From Planctomycetia bacterium (GTDB taxonomy: Bacteria; Planctomycetota; Planctomycetia; Pirellulales; UBA1268): a DNA stretch of 8,417 nt. The notes beneath the pieces were generated by a model. It did not search any database. It was not told the origin of the DNA and worked only from the letters and a program-made list of their open reading frames with translations. Position 1 is the stretch's first letter, and each line of letters opens with the position of its first letter. This document shows, piece by piece, positions 1-6,746 of this stretch. Position numbers and translations under genes: made by a program. The stretch is from positions 1 through 8,417 of the forward strand of contig RFPF01000122.1 of NCBI GenBank assembly GCA_009926295.1, written 5' to 3'.

Positions 1-2
1 AT

Positions 3-158
3 GGGATTTTTTTCGACGTCTGTAAACTTCCGGCGCATGTATTCGATCGTATGAGCCAGTATGTGGATTTCTGCAAGAAGAATTTGGATGCTGAGCGGGA
101 GCGTGATGAGCTCAATAGGATAGTTCACAAGAAGATGCTGGATGGGGATTCCGACTGA
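3..158 (+). CDS. C-terminal end of an unrecognised protein (5' end outside window)
   Basis: A frame open from the first bases of the window runs 51 codons to a TGA at 156-158. The visible residues look like a real protein tail: a hydrophobic start (IFFDVCKLPAHVF), then a charged, probably helical stretch (VDFCKKNLDAERERDELNRI) and an acidic end (DGDSD). It is about 47% GC, against about 70% for most of the window, and its third codon positions are not GC-biased. That suggests a different origin from the genes to the right. I do not recognise a family. An open stretch this short can arise by chance in DNA of this composition, so the coding call is moderate. The next start codon lies 57 bp downstream on the same strand. 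Confidence 0.4.
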   Translation, partial: GIFFDVCKLPAHVFDRMSQYVDFCKKNLDAERERDELNRIVHKKMLDGDSD

Positions 159-181
159 GGGGCCTGGCCGGGCTCGCCAAG

Positions 182-191
182 ACCTTAAGGT
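182..191. repeat. 10-bp perfect palindrome ACCTTAAGGT
   Basis: The sequence accttaaggt is its own reverse complement. It lies in the 57-bp gap between the two leftmost open frames, about 25 bp before the ATG at 216. It could be a small operator or simply chance. No promoter elements are convincing next to it. Confidence 0.25.
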
Positions 192-215
192 TCGACACCA
201 TATCCAGGTAAGGAA

Positions 216-1256
216 ATGACCGCGGAACGCGACAATATGATCGGCAAGATTCAGGCCTGGGTAAAAGAGAATCCCAATCGGGGGCGCACAGTGGCCCCGA
301 TTGAGATTCGTGTATGTTCGGACACTCAAGAGGGGGAGAATGAAGTTGGCCCGGCTTCTACTGGGGGCTGGGTGCCGACTCCTCTTGAGCCTCCCGGACC
401 GGTGAGCCTGTGGCTCTGGAAGACGGATCCTGAATTCAGGGCCGCCACTGCACAGGTTCGTCGCACGATTCTGCGCGACCAGATTCTTAAGTTGACTGAG
501 CGGATCGAGCAGGAGCTCGAGGGACACCTTCACCGCCGACAGCTCCTCGAGCGGGCAGCCGCGTTGCTCGAGGAGACGCGGGCGGCCTTCGCAAGGGACC
601 ACCAACCGGCCGTGCTCAGGGAGGCCTCGCGGTGGCTGGCCAGGCTCACCGAGGGCCACTACACCTCGATCACGACGTCGATCCACGAGGCCCGCCTCGA
701 GGTGCACGACGCGGAGAACGCGCCGTGGAGTCCCGACCGACTCAGCCGCGGCACCCGGGAGCAGGTGTTTCTCGCCCTGCGGCTCGCGCTCGTGCGCGAT
801 CTGGAACGCCACGGGGTGCGGCTGCCGGTGGTCATCGACGACGCGCTCGTCAACTTCGACGACGCCCGGGCTCTCGCCGCCGCGCGGGTGCTGGTGGAGT
901 TCGCAGGCGACGAGCCGCACGCACGGCAGATGCTGGTCCTCACCTGCCACGCCCACGTGGCGAGGATTTTCACGGAGGCAGGCGCCCGGGTTCGGTCGCT
1001 GAGCGACCCGGCGGCGAAGTGGCTTCACGCCCGCGGCGCCGCCGAACGTGCCGCCCGCCCATCGCGCCCGTCGCGGCAGCGCAAACGCGGCCGCCCGGCC
1101 GAGCAGCCGCCCGCTCCCGAGCCGGCGGCGGTTCCGACGCCGGCGGCCGAACCGCCGCCCGACGCCGTCGGTCCCACGCCCACCTGGGAGGCGGAGGAGT
1201 TCTTCTTCGGATCCGGCCGCCGTGCCGACGAGCGTCGGCCGCGGAGACGCGGCTGA
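216..1256 (+). CDS. Chimeric or 5'-truncated YhaN/SbcC-like ATPase, C-terminal half only
   Basis: Residues from about 105 onward match the C-terminal half of YhaN/SbcC/SMC-like coiled-coil ATPases. They show a helical stretch, an ABC-signature-like LSRGTREQ (176-183), a Walker B block LPVVIDDALVNFDD (203-216) and a switch-histidine motif LTCHAHV (242-248). A low-complexity Pro/Ala/Arg tail follows (about 278-346). Family members are usually several hundred residues longer and carry Walker A at the N-terminus. None is present here, so this product should not bind and hydrolyse ATP alone. The first ~95 residues are unlike the family, and their codons are much less GC-biased. Residues 66-95 (LWLWKTDPEFRAATAQVRRT onward) faintly recall the end of phage-type helix-turn-helix proteins, but this is weak. 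The ATG at 216 has AGG at 206-208, and an in-frame ATG at 237 is possible. I infer a gene remnant fused to incoming DNA. The gene ends 5 bp before a convergent gene. Confidence 0.65.
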   Translation: MTAERDNMIGKIQAWVKENPNRGRTVAPIEIRVCSDTQEGENEVGPASTGGWVPTPLEPPGPVSLWLWKTDPEFRAATAQVRRTILRDQILKLTERIEQELEGHLHRRQLLERAAALLEETRAAFARDHQPAVLREASRWLARLTEGHYTSITTSIHEARLEVHDAENAPWSPDRLSRGTREQVFLALRLALVRDLERHGVRLPVVIDDALVNFDDARALAAARVLVEFAGDEPHARQMLVLTCHAHVARIFTEAGARVRSLSDPAAKWLHARGAAERAARPSRPSRQRKRGRPAEQPPAPEPAAVPTPAAEPPPDAVGPTPTWEAEEFFFGSGRRADERRPRRRG

Positions 1257-1261
1257 TCTCT

Positions 1262-1732
1262 TCAGGAACTCAGCGGGGCCGCACCCAGATCTCTCACATA
1301 CCGCTGCCGCATCTGCGCCAGCAGCATTCCGAGGAACACGTTCAGGCCCAGGGAGAGGAACAGGGCGATCAGGCTGGCGATCAGCCAGCCCCACGGCTTC
1401 TCGGCCCCGACTGTCTTCACCTCCGCATCCGCCAGCCTCGTCGACGAAGGCGCGAGCGCCGCCACGGGAGCCGCCCGCGGTCGCTTGGCCGCCTCGGCGA
1501 TCGACCGCTCCACGGCCGACGGCCACGCATCGGCCACGTAGACCTTGACCCTGCGCACGTTCCGCGAGTCTGCGGGAACGTCGCTCGTCAGAGTGTACGG
1601 GTTGGCGTTGCGGACGAGGTCGGGCTCGACGCGGACGAGATACTCGCCGCCACCCTCCTCGGTGGGCACGTATGCCGTTTCGATGCCCGTCGCCAGAACC
1701 GCGGCGAGGATGAACATCATCTTGATCAGCAT
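1262..1732 (-). CDS. Small membrane protein with N- and C-terminal hydrophobic helices, unknown function
   Basis: This 156-residue protein starts with a hydrophobic segment (about 3-20, LIKMMFILAAVLATGI) that could be a signal peptide or membrane anchor. A soluble stretch of about 90 residues follows. A strong transmembrane helix lies near 115-139 (WGWLIASLIALFLSLGLNVF), with a basic end after it (MRQRYVRD). Positive charge after the last helix favours a cytoplasmic C-terminus and an exported middle domain. The block EYLVRVEPDLV (30-40) with SDVPADSRNVRRVKVYV (50-66) resembles, from memory, small uncharacterised envelope proteins of planctomycetes. The ATG has a Shine-Dalgarno-like CGGAG about 8 nt upstream, inside the 29-bp gap after the transporter gene. 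The two genes are therefore probably one transcript with the transporter first. The function is not recognised. Confidence 0.75.
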   Translation of the reverse strand: MLIKMMFILAAVLATGIETAYVPTEEGGGEYLVRVEPDLVRNANPYTLTSDVPADSRNVRRVKVYVADAWPSAVERSIAEAAKRPRAAPVAALAPSSTRLADAEVKTVGAEKPWGWLIASLIALFLSLGLNVFLGMLLAQMRQRYVRDLGAAPLSS

Positions 1733-1761
1733 GGGGAAAACTCCGGGTTCTGTCGGGCTGG

Positions 1762-2871
1762 TCAGGAGGATTTCACCCTGACGGAGGGCATTTGTGCAAC
1801 TCCCTTGGCCGCGACGTCATCGATACCCCCGGACGCAGTGCCGCCACGGGAAAAATGGTCGAGTTCGGTCTGGAGCATGGTGAGCGCCGCCTGGAGGAAC
1901 GCCACCGCGATCGGACCGACGAATATCCCGATCGGGCCGAGCGCCCCCACGCCTCCCAGCACGCTCAGCAGGGCCAGGAGCGGATGCAGTTTCGACTGCC
2001 CGTGCAGGACGATCGGCTTGATGACGTTGTCGATGGTCGAGACGACGCACAGGCCCCACGCGGCGAGCCCGGCCGCCGCCCAGGTGTCCTTGACGAAGAA
2101 CAGCAGGTAGAGGCTCGCGGCACCCCACACGGCGGCCGCGCCCACGAAGGGCACGAGGGCTCCGAAGAAGGTCAGCAGCGTGAGGAGGAACACTCCCCGG
2201 AGGCCCGCCACGGAGAAGCCGATCCCCGCCAGCACGGCCTGCACGATGGCCGCCAGGAGCGTCGACGACACCACCGCCCGGCTCACCTCCTCGAACTCCT
2301 CGAGCAGCTGCCACTGGTACCGGGAATCGAGCGGCACGAGCCGCGTGACTGCCGCGAACATCCGCCGGCCGTCGGCGAGGAAGTAGAACAGCGACACCGT
2401 CATGACGACGAGCCCGATCACGAGTTTGGCGATCACGACCGGCGTCCGGGCCGCGATCGGCCCGATCCAATCCTCGGCCACGCGCTGCAGTTCGGAGTTG
2501 ACGGCGGCGGCGGTGAGGTGCAGGCCGGTGGCGTCGTTGATCGCTGCCACGAGCCCGCCGAGCACGTTGGCATCGAGCTCGAGGCCGCCCGGCGATCGCA
2601 GCATGGCCACAGCATCGCCCCCGGCACGGGCCACGAGCAGGAACAGCGGCACGAGCACGATGAGGAGCACGAACAGCGTCGTCAGGCCGGCTGCCACCCA
2701 CTCCGGCGCCCGGATCCGATCGCGGAGCCAGCGATGGAGCGGACCGAAGACGACCACCAGCATCGCCGCCAGCAGCAGCGGCAGGAGAAAGCTCGACATG
2801 ACGCGCAGCGAAAGCAGCCCGAACACGACGACCAGCCCGAGGATCACTCCGAGGGAAACCAGTCTCGTCAT
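1762..2871 (-). CDS. AI-2E family transporter (PerM/YdiK-type permease)
   Basis: This 369-residue polytopic inner-membrane protein matches the AI-2E/PerM family in length and in the order of its hydrophobic segments. Two helices lie at about 5-45 and one at 58-82. A soluble stretch follows (about 84-145), then a dense set of helices at 146-166, 200-224, 226-260, 262-280 and 297-335. Family motifs are visible: FYFLADGRRM (162-171), GALVPFVGA (237-245), and DNVIKPIVLHGQ (281-292) leading to LGPIGIFVGP (311-320). Members have been linked to autoinducer-2 export, ion/proton antiport or organic anion export; the substrate here cannot be told. The frame stays open upstream to 2955, but the ATG at 2871 was chosen because AGGAG lies 5 nt before it and the extra residues are arginine-rich and unlike a membrane leader. 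The gene is transcribed divergently from the glycosyltransferase and probably heads a two-gene operon. Confidence 0.92.
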   Translation of the reverse strand: MTRLVSLGVILGLVVVFGLLSLRVMSSFLLPLLLAAMLVVVFGPLHRWLRDRIRAPEWVAAGLTTLFVLLIVLVPLFLLVARAGGDAVAMLRSPGGLELDANVLGGLVAAINDATGLHLTAAAVNSELQRVAEDWIGPIAARTPVVIAKLVIGLVVMTVSLFYFLADGRRMFAAVTRLVPLDSRYQWQLLEEFEEVSRAVVSSTLLAAIVQAVLAGIGFSVAGLRGVFLLTLLTFFGALVPFVGAAAVWGAASLYLLFFVKDTWAAAGLAAWGLCVVSTIDNVIKPIVLHGQSKLHPLLALLSVLGGVGALGPIGIFVGPIAVAFLQAALTMLQTELDHFSRGGTASGGIDDVAAKGVAQMPSVRVKSS

Positions 2872-2953
2872 CGGTGCTCCTGACGTTCGCGTGAACCGGC
2901 GCCGGGTCCGGCGGTTCCGCGTAGTGTACGCCGCGGCCGGACGTCGCGCCAGC

Positions 2954-2983
2954 ATGACAGGCCGCCCGCGGTGAGGGTATCCT
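2954..2983 (+). promoter_or_regulatory. Candidate sigma-70-like promoter of the glycosyltransferase gene
   Basis: ATGACA (2954-2959, 5 of 6 to TTGACA) and TATCCT (2978-2983, 4 of 6 to TATAAT) are separated by 18 bp. Transcription would begin near 2990, giving a leader of about 47 nt before the ATG at 3037. This argues against the in-frame GTG at 2971 as the start. It lies in the 165-bp divergent gap, which otherwise holds a short inverted repeat (GAACCG 2893-2898, CGGTTC 2912-2917). Confidence 0.4.
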
Positions 2984-3036
2984 CTTGTGGAACGCGTTTC
3001 CGCCCGGCCGCAGTCCGCCTCCCGACGCCCTTCTCA

Positions 3037-5253
3037 ATGTCCACCCCCGATGTGTCGATCGTCGTTCCGGTGCGCGACGAGGCGGGGAACATCGGCCCTC
3101 TGATCGAGGAAATCCGCGAAGTACTCGACGCCACACGTCGGGCGTGGGAACTGTTCGTGGTCGACGACGGCTCGACGGACTTCTCCGCTCGGGAGATCGA
3201 CGCCGCGACTGCGGCCGACCGCCGAGTGGCGTGCATCCGCCACCCCGCCGGCCGCGGCAAGTCGGCGGCGCTCACCGCCGGCTTCGCCCGCTGCAGCGGC
3301 AGGTTCGTCGTCATGCTCGACGGCGACGGCCAGGACGACCCGGCCGAGATTCCCGGCATGCTCGCGCGGCTGGAGACGTCCGCCGCCGGAAGGGCCCGCG
3401 TCGACCTCGTCAACGGATGGAAGACGCCCCGGCTCGACCCGTGGCACAAGACGCTTCCCTCGCGCGTCTTCAACGCGCTCGTCGGCCTGCTGACGGGCCT
3501 GCACCTGCACGACCACAACTGCGGCCTGAAGGCGTTTCGCCGCGAGGTGTTCGCGGGCCTCCCGCTCGAGACGGGGATGCACCGCTTCATGCCGGTGCTC
3601 GCCGCCGCCCGCGGGTATCGCACGGTCGAGATGCCCGTGCATCATCGCCGCCGCCGGCACGGCCGCTCGAAGTACGGAGTCTCACGCTTCTTCGCGGGGC
3701 TCTTCGACCTCGTGCGCGTGGCGACACGCGTCCGGGGCCGGGGACTCCTCGCCGCCCGTGCCGTGAGCCACGTGTCGCGCGGCCGACTGCGGCGCGGCGT
3801 CTACCTGCTGTTCGCGATGCTCGCGGCCGGAGCGGTGCTCGGCCGCATCGGCTCCGTCGCCAGCGTCGACAAACTCGCCCTCGAGAAGCGGCTCGTGTCG
3901 GAGGCCGTCGCCGCGGCCGCGGCGGCCGGGCGGGAGGTCGACCGCGCCGCGATCCAGGCGGGCATCGAGAGGGAAAAACGCCTGCTCAGGCCGTTCCTCT
4001 CCGCGAACGATCGGAGCCGCTGGCTGACGATCCGCGCCCTCGTCGAACGGGGCACGTTCGCGATCGACGAACTCATCGGGGAGCCGGGCTGGGACACGAT
4101 CGACGCGGTCGCCCACGCCGACGCCGACGGCCGCATGCGGCTCTACTCCAGCAAGCCTCCCCTGCTGTCGACTCTGTGCGCCGGGCCCTACTGGCTGTTG
4201 CACGCGGCCACAGGCTGGACCCTCGGCGACCATCCGTTCGAGCTCGGACGGGGGCTGATGGTGGTCTTCGGCCTGGTGCCGCTGCTCGTCACGATCGTCT
4301 TCACATGCCGGCTCGTCGACGCCACCGGGACGACCGACTGGGGCCGGCTCTGGGCGGCCGCGCTCATCTCGGGAGGGACGCTCCTCACCACGTTCGCCGT
4401 CGTGCTCACCAACCACCTTCCGGCCGCCGCCTGCACCGCCGCCAGCGCCTGGTACGTGCGCCGAGTCACGTGCGACGGCGTGCGATCGCGGTGGACGTTC
4501 GCTGCGGCCGGCGCCACGGCGGCGCTGGCGGCGGCCTTCGAGCTGCCCGCCCTCGCCTGGTGCGCTGCGGTCTTCGCGTTGGTGGCGGCTGCCGACGTGG
4601 GGCGGACGGTGGCCGCCGCTCTCCCGGCTGCGGCGCTCGTCGCCGCCGCAGCAGTCGGCACGAACTGGCTCGCCCACGGCACGCCCGTGCCCGCCTACGC
4701 CCACCGGACGGCGGCCGACAACTGGTACGACTACGAGTTCCAGCTGCCGAATGGGAAGGTGCTCACGAGCTACTGGAGAAATCCGCAGGGCGTCGACCGC
4801 GGCGAGGCGGCGCCGGCCGCCTATGCGTGGCACGCGCTCGTCGGTCACCACGGCATCTTCTCGCTCACTCCCGCCTGGCTGCTCGTCATCCCCGGCATCG
4901 TGTCCCTGTCGGCCGGGACCCGAAGGACCGGACCGGGAGAACGACATCTCGCGCTGGCCATCGCGGCGGTGTCGATGGTGGTGGTGGCGTTCTACCTCAC
5001 CCGGTCGCAGCCCGACCGAAACTACGGCGGCGTCTCCAGCGGATTTCGCTGGGTCTTCTGGCTCGCTCCGCTGTGGGTGATGGCGGCGGTGCCGGCGGCA
5101 GACCGTCTGGCCGGCGGTCGGGTCGGCCGGGGCTTCGCCGCGCTGCTGCTCGGTGCGTCGGTGGCATCCGTGGCCTACCCGGCGTGGAATCCGTGGACGC
5201 ACCCGTGGATCTGGCAGTGGATGGCCCACTCGGGCTGGCCGTCTCCCTCATGA
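3037..5253 (+). CDS. Two-domain glycosyltransferase: GT2 synthase fused to a GT-C-like membrane domain
   Basis: Residues 1-232 of 738 form a GT2 domain of the dolichol/polyprenyl-phosphate sugar synthase type. It has VSIVVPVRDEAGNI (6-19), VVDDGSTD (41-48), the metal-binding DGDGQDDP (95-102), NCGLKAFRREVF (161-172) and RHGRSKYG (207-214). Such enzymes move a sugar from a nucleotide donor to a lipid phosphate at the cytoplasmic membrane face. From about 250 on, roughly ten hydrophobic helices follow. The loop after the first contains SANDRSRW (322-329), TFAID (340-344) and YSSKPPLL (370-377), placed like the acidic residue and KPPL motif of ArnT/PMT-type GT-C transferases. A conserved-looking block YWRNPQG...GHHGIFSLTP lies near 570-610. 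I infer that one half makes a lipid-linked sugar and the other uses it; sugar and acceptor are unknown. The ATG at 3037 starts directly before the GT2 fold but has no clear Shine-Dalgarno. The stop overlaps the convergent gene by 6 bp. Confidence 0.85.
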   Translation: MSTPDVSIVVPVRDEAGNIGPLIEEIREVLDATRRAWELFVVDDGSTDFSAREIDAATAADRRVACIRHPAGRGKSAALTAGFARCSGRFVVMLDGDGQDDPAEIPGMLARLETSAAGRARVDLVNGWKTPRLDPWHKTLPSRVFNALVGLLTGLHLHDHNCGLKAFRREVFAGLPLETGMHRFMPVLAAARGYRTVEMPVHHRRRRHGRSKYGVSRFFAGLFDLVRVATRVRGRGLLAARAVSHVSRGRLRRGVYLLFAMLAAGAVLGRIGSVASVDKLALEKRLVSEAVAAAAAAGREVDRAAIQAGIEREKRLLRPFLSANDRSRWLTIRALVERGTFAIDELIGEPGWDTIDAVAHADADGRMRLYSSKPPLLSTLCAGPYWLLHAATGWTLGDHPFELGRGLMVVFGLVPLLVTIVFTCRLVDATGTTDWGRLWAAALISGGTLLTTFAVVLTNHLPAAACTAASAWYVRRVTCDGVRSRWTFAAAGATAALAAAFELPALAWCAAVFALVAAADVGRTVAAALPAAALVAAAAVGTNWLAHGTPVPAYAHRTAADNWYDYEFQLPNGKVLTSYWRNPQGVDRGEAAPAAYAWHALVGHHGIFSLTPAWLLVIPGIVSLSAGTRRTGPGERHLALAIAAVSMVVVAFYLTRSQPDRNYGGVSSGFRWVFWLAPLWVMAAVPAADRLAGGRVGRGFAALLLGASVASVAYPAWNPWTHPWIWQWMAHSGWPSPS

Positions 5254-5997
5254 TCCACCCGTCGGCACCGGCTCGCAGGGACACCACGCCGGCAGCGGTG
5301 CCTCGACGGTCACCGGGCTGCCCGAATCCGGGTCTGCATATGTGATCCGCCATGCGTGCAGCGCGACGGGGCGGCTGCGTGGATCGGTATCAGCTGCCCC
5401 GACGAATCCGTCATCATCGCGCGACCCGTAGACGACATCACCGACGATCGACGCACCGCGGGCGGCCGCCTGGACGCGGAGCTGGTGCATACGCCCGGTG
5501 AGCGGCTCCAACACCACGAACACCCGGCCGGCCGTCGACCGTGAGGCGATCCTGACCCGCGTGATCGCCTCGCGCGCCCCGGGCTCCGCGGGGTCGGCCA
5601 CCCGGGCTCGAGGCTCTCCTTCGACCTTCGCGATGCTGTCGTGCCATTCATCGACGCCGGCAGCGAGCAGTCGTTCGACTCCCGCACCCGCCAGCAGCGC
5701 GACATAGGCCTTGCCGATCCGGCGGCGCTCGAACTGCCGGGAGAGTTGGCGGGCCGCGCGGGGTGTGACGGCCAGCAGGAGCACACCCGATACGGCCCGG
5801 TCGAGCCGGTGCGGCACGCCCACGTAGGCGCCCGTCGCGAGCCGCCCGCGCAGCCACGCCTCGACCGACGGCAGGCCCGGCGGTGCCTGCGTTGCGAGGC
5901 CGGCCGGCTTGCAGACGGCCACCACGCCGCCGGCCTCCCGCAGCACGACCGGAAGAGGACCGCCATCCCGAGCCGCAAAACCGCCTTCTTCACCCAC
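5248..5997 (-). CDS. RluA family RNA pseudouridine synthase
   Basis: This 249-residue protein has the RluA-family catalytic fold without an N-terminal S4 RNA-binding domain. Visible motifs are VVAVCKPAGLATQAP (25-39), the catalytic block PHRLDRAVSGVLLLA (62-76) with Asp66 as the expected nucleophile, a family-typical GKAYVALLAG (95-104), and GRMHQLRVQAAARG (168-181) near the active site. Such enzymes convert specific uridines of rRNA or tRNA to pseudouridine in the cytoplasm. The target position cannot be assigned from sequence; the compact size without S4 resembles RluA/TruC-type members more than RluC/RluD. The start is a GTG at 5997, supported by AGGAA about 6 nt upstream; no in-frame ATG fits better. 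Its stop codon sits next to the glycosyltransferase stop in the hexamer TCATGA (5248-5253). It diverges from the response regulator gene across a 110-bp gap. Confidence 0.9.
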   Translation of the reverse strand: MGEEGGFAARDGGPLPVVLREAGGVVAVCKPAGLATQAPPGLPSVEAWLRGRLATGAYVGVPHRLDRAVSGVLLLAVTPRAARQLSRQFERRRIGKAYVALLAGAGVERLLAAGVDEWHDSIAKVEGEPRARVADPAEPGAREAITRVRIASRSTAGRVFVVLEPLTGRMHQLRVQAAARGASIVGDVVYGSRDDDGFVGAADTDPRSRPVALHAWRITYADPDSGSPVTVEAPLPAWCPCEPVPTGGS

Positions 5998-6048
5998 GCT
6001 TTGTTCCTGGGGGTCGGATCCCTCTTCACGGAGCCGCTGCCGTCAGCT

Positions 6049-6080
6049 ACGTTTGCCCGCTGTATTCACTCTTTAAACGT
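6049..6080. repeat. Inverted repeat ACGTTT-N20-AAACGT in a divergent intergenic region
   Basis: Half sites ACGTTT (6049-6054) and AAACGT (6075-6080) are exact inverted copies separated by 20 bp. They lie in the 110-bp gap between the pseudouridine synthase and response regulator genes, about 30-60 bp before the regulator's ATG. The arrangement could be a dyad operator, for example for autoregulation. Six-bp half sites can also occur by chance. No convincing -35/-10 pair was found in this gap on either strand. Confidence 0.3.
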
Positions 6081-6107
6081 CGCGTATTTTCTTCCCCGAG
6101 AGCGGCC

Positions 6108-6740
6108 ATGGCAACGACACTTCTGGTCGTGGACGATCACGAGATGGTGCGTCGCGGGATCAGGGACATGCTTGCCGGCAGCGACGTGGAAGTGGTGGCC
6201 GAGGCCCCCGATGGCGACGCGGCCGTGACCGCCGCCCGGAGGCACAAGCCCGACGTCGTGCTCCTCGACGTGCGGCTGGGCGACACCAGCGGGCTCGACG
6301 CCATCAAGCGAATCCGGTCTTCGGCTCCCCAATCCAGGGTCGTGATGCTGTCGGCCTTCGACAACCCGACCTACGTCGCGCGGGCCATATCCGCCGGGGC
6401 CCACAACTACATCGTCAAGACCGCGACCCGCCGGGAACTGCTCGACGCCATCCAAGGGGCGGCCAGAAACGCCCCGCCGGCCCGTTCGGGGGAATTTCGC
6501 CGCGTGGCCGGTGCGATGGCCAGCCGCGACGCGTCGGGCGACGCCGACGTGCCCCTCACCCCCCGCGAACTCCAGGTGCTGCGCCAGGTCGCGCTGGGCC
6601 TCTCGAACAGCGAGATCGCCGATTCCCTCGAGATCAGCATCGAGACGGTGAAGGAACACGTGCAGAACATGCTGCGCAAGACCGCCCTCGGCGACCGCAC
6701 CCAGGCCGCGGTGTGGGCGATCCGCCACGGCATCGCGTGA
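6108..6740 (+). CDS. NarL/FixJ family response regulator
   Basis: This 210-residue two-domain regulator has an N-terminal receiver domain (about 3-120). Its acidic pocket is Asp9-Asp10, the phospho-acceptor is Asp54 in VVLLDVRLG, and the switch positions are Ser82 and Tyr101 with the conserved Lys104. The C-terminal LuxR-type helix-turn-helix runs about 148-208: LTPRELQVLRQVALGLSNSE, then IADSLEISIETVKEHVQNM, with the usual Val-Lys-His recognition helix. Phosphorylation at Asp54 should promote dimerisation and DNA binding; target genes are unknown. No histidine kinase is encoded in the window, so it is an orphan here. The frame is open back to 5883, but the ATG at 6108 fits the family start (TLLVVDDHEMVRRG) and has a weak GAGAG at 6098-6102. 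The earlier part lies opposite the pseudouridine synthase gene. It ends 6 bp from a convergent gene. Confidence 0.93.
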   Translation: MATTLLVVDDHEMVRRGIRDMLAGSDVEVVAEAPDGDAAVTAARRHKPDVVLLDVRLGDTSGLDAIKRIRSSAPQSRVVMLSAFDNPTYVARAISAGAHNYIVKTATRRELLDAIQGAARNAPPARSGEFRRVAGAMASRDASGDADVPLTPRELQVLRQVALGLSNSEIADSLEISIETVKEHVQNMLRKTALGDRTQAAVWAIRHGIA

Positions 6741-6746
6741 GCCCGA

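Noticed and set aside
632..2110. A 492-codon plus-strand open frame spanning the ATPase fragment and the two minus-strand genes
   Set aside because: It crosses three better-supported genes in other frames. Its product is Arg/Ala/Gly-rich without motifs, as expected of shadow frames in GC-rich DNA.
1792..2883. A 363-codon plus-strand open frame opposite the AI-2E transporter
   Set aside because: It is very rich in His, Glu, Gln and Arg, which is the typical antisense image of a hydrophobic membrane protein.
2872..2955. N-terminal extension of the AI-2E transporter to an upstream start at 2955
   Set aside because: The extra residues are Arg-rich and unlike the family. The ATG at 2871 has AGGAG at proper spacing.
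2971..3036. Earlier GTG start (2971) for the glycosyltransferase
   Set aside because: It overlaps the candidate promoter -10 region, and the extra 22 residues do not belong to the GT2 fold.
3682..5229. A 515-codon minus-strand open frame opposite the glycosyltransferase
   Set aside because: It is low-complexity and charged, lacks domain motifs, and lies wholly antisense to a well-supported gene.
2985..5345. A 786-codon plus-strand open frame overlapping the glycosyltransferase, longer than the real gene
   Set aside because: The product is Arg/Pro/Gly-rich with no recognisable domain. The overlapping frame has clear GT2 motifs and membrane helices.
5883..6107. 75-codon upstream extension of the response regulator frame
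   Set aside because: It runs antisense through the start of the pseudouridine synthase gene. The receiver domain begins exactly at the ATG at 6108.
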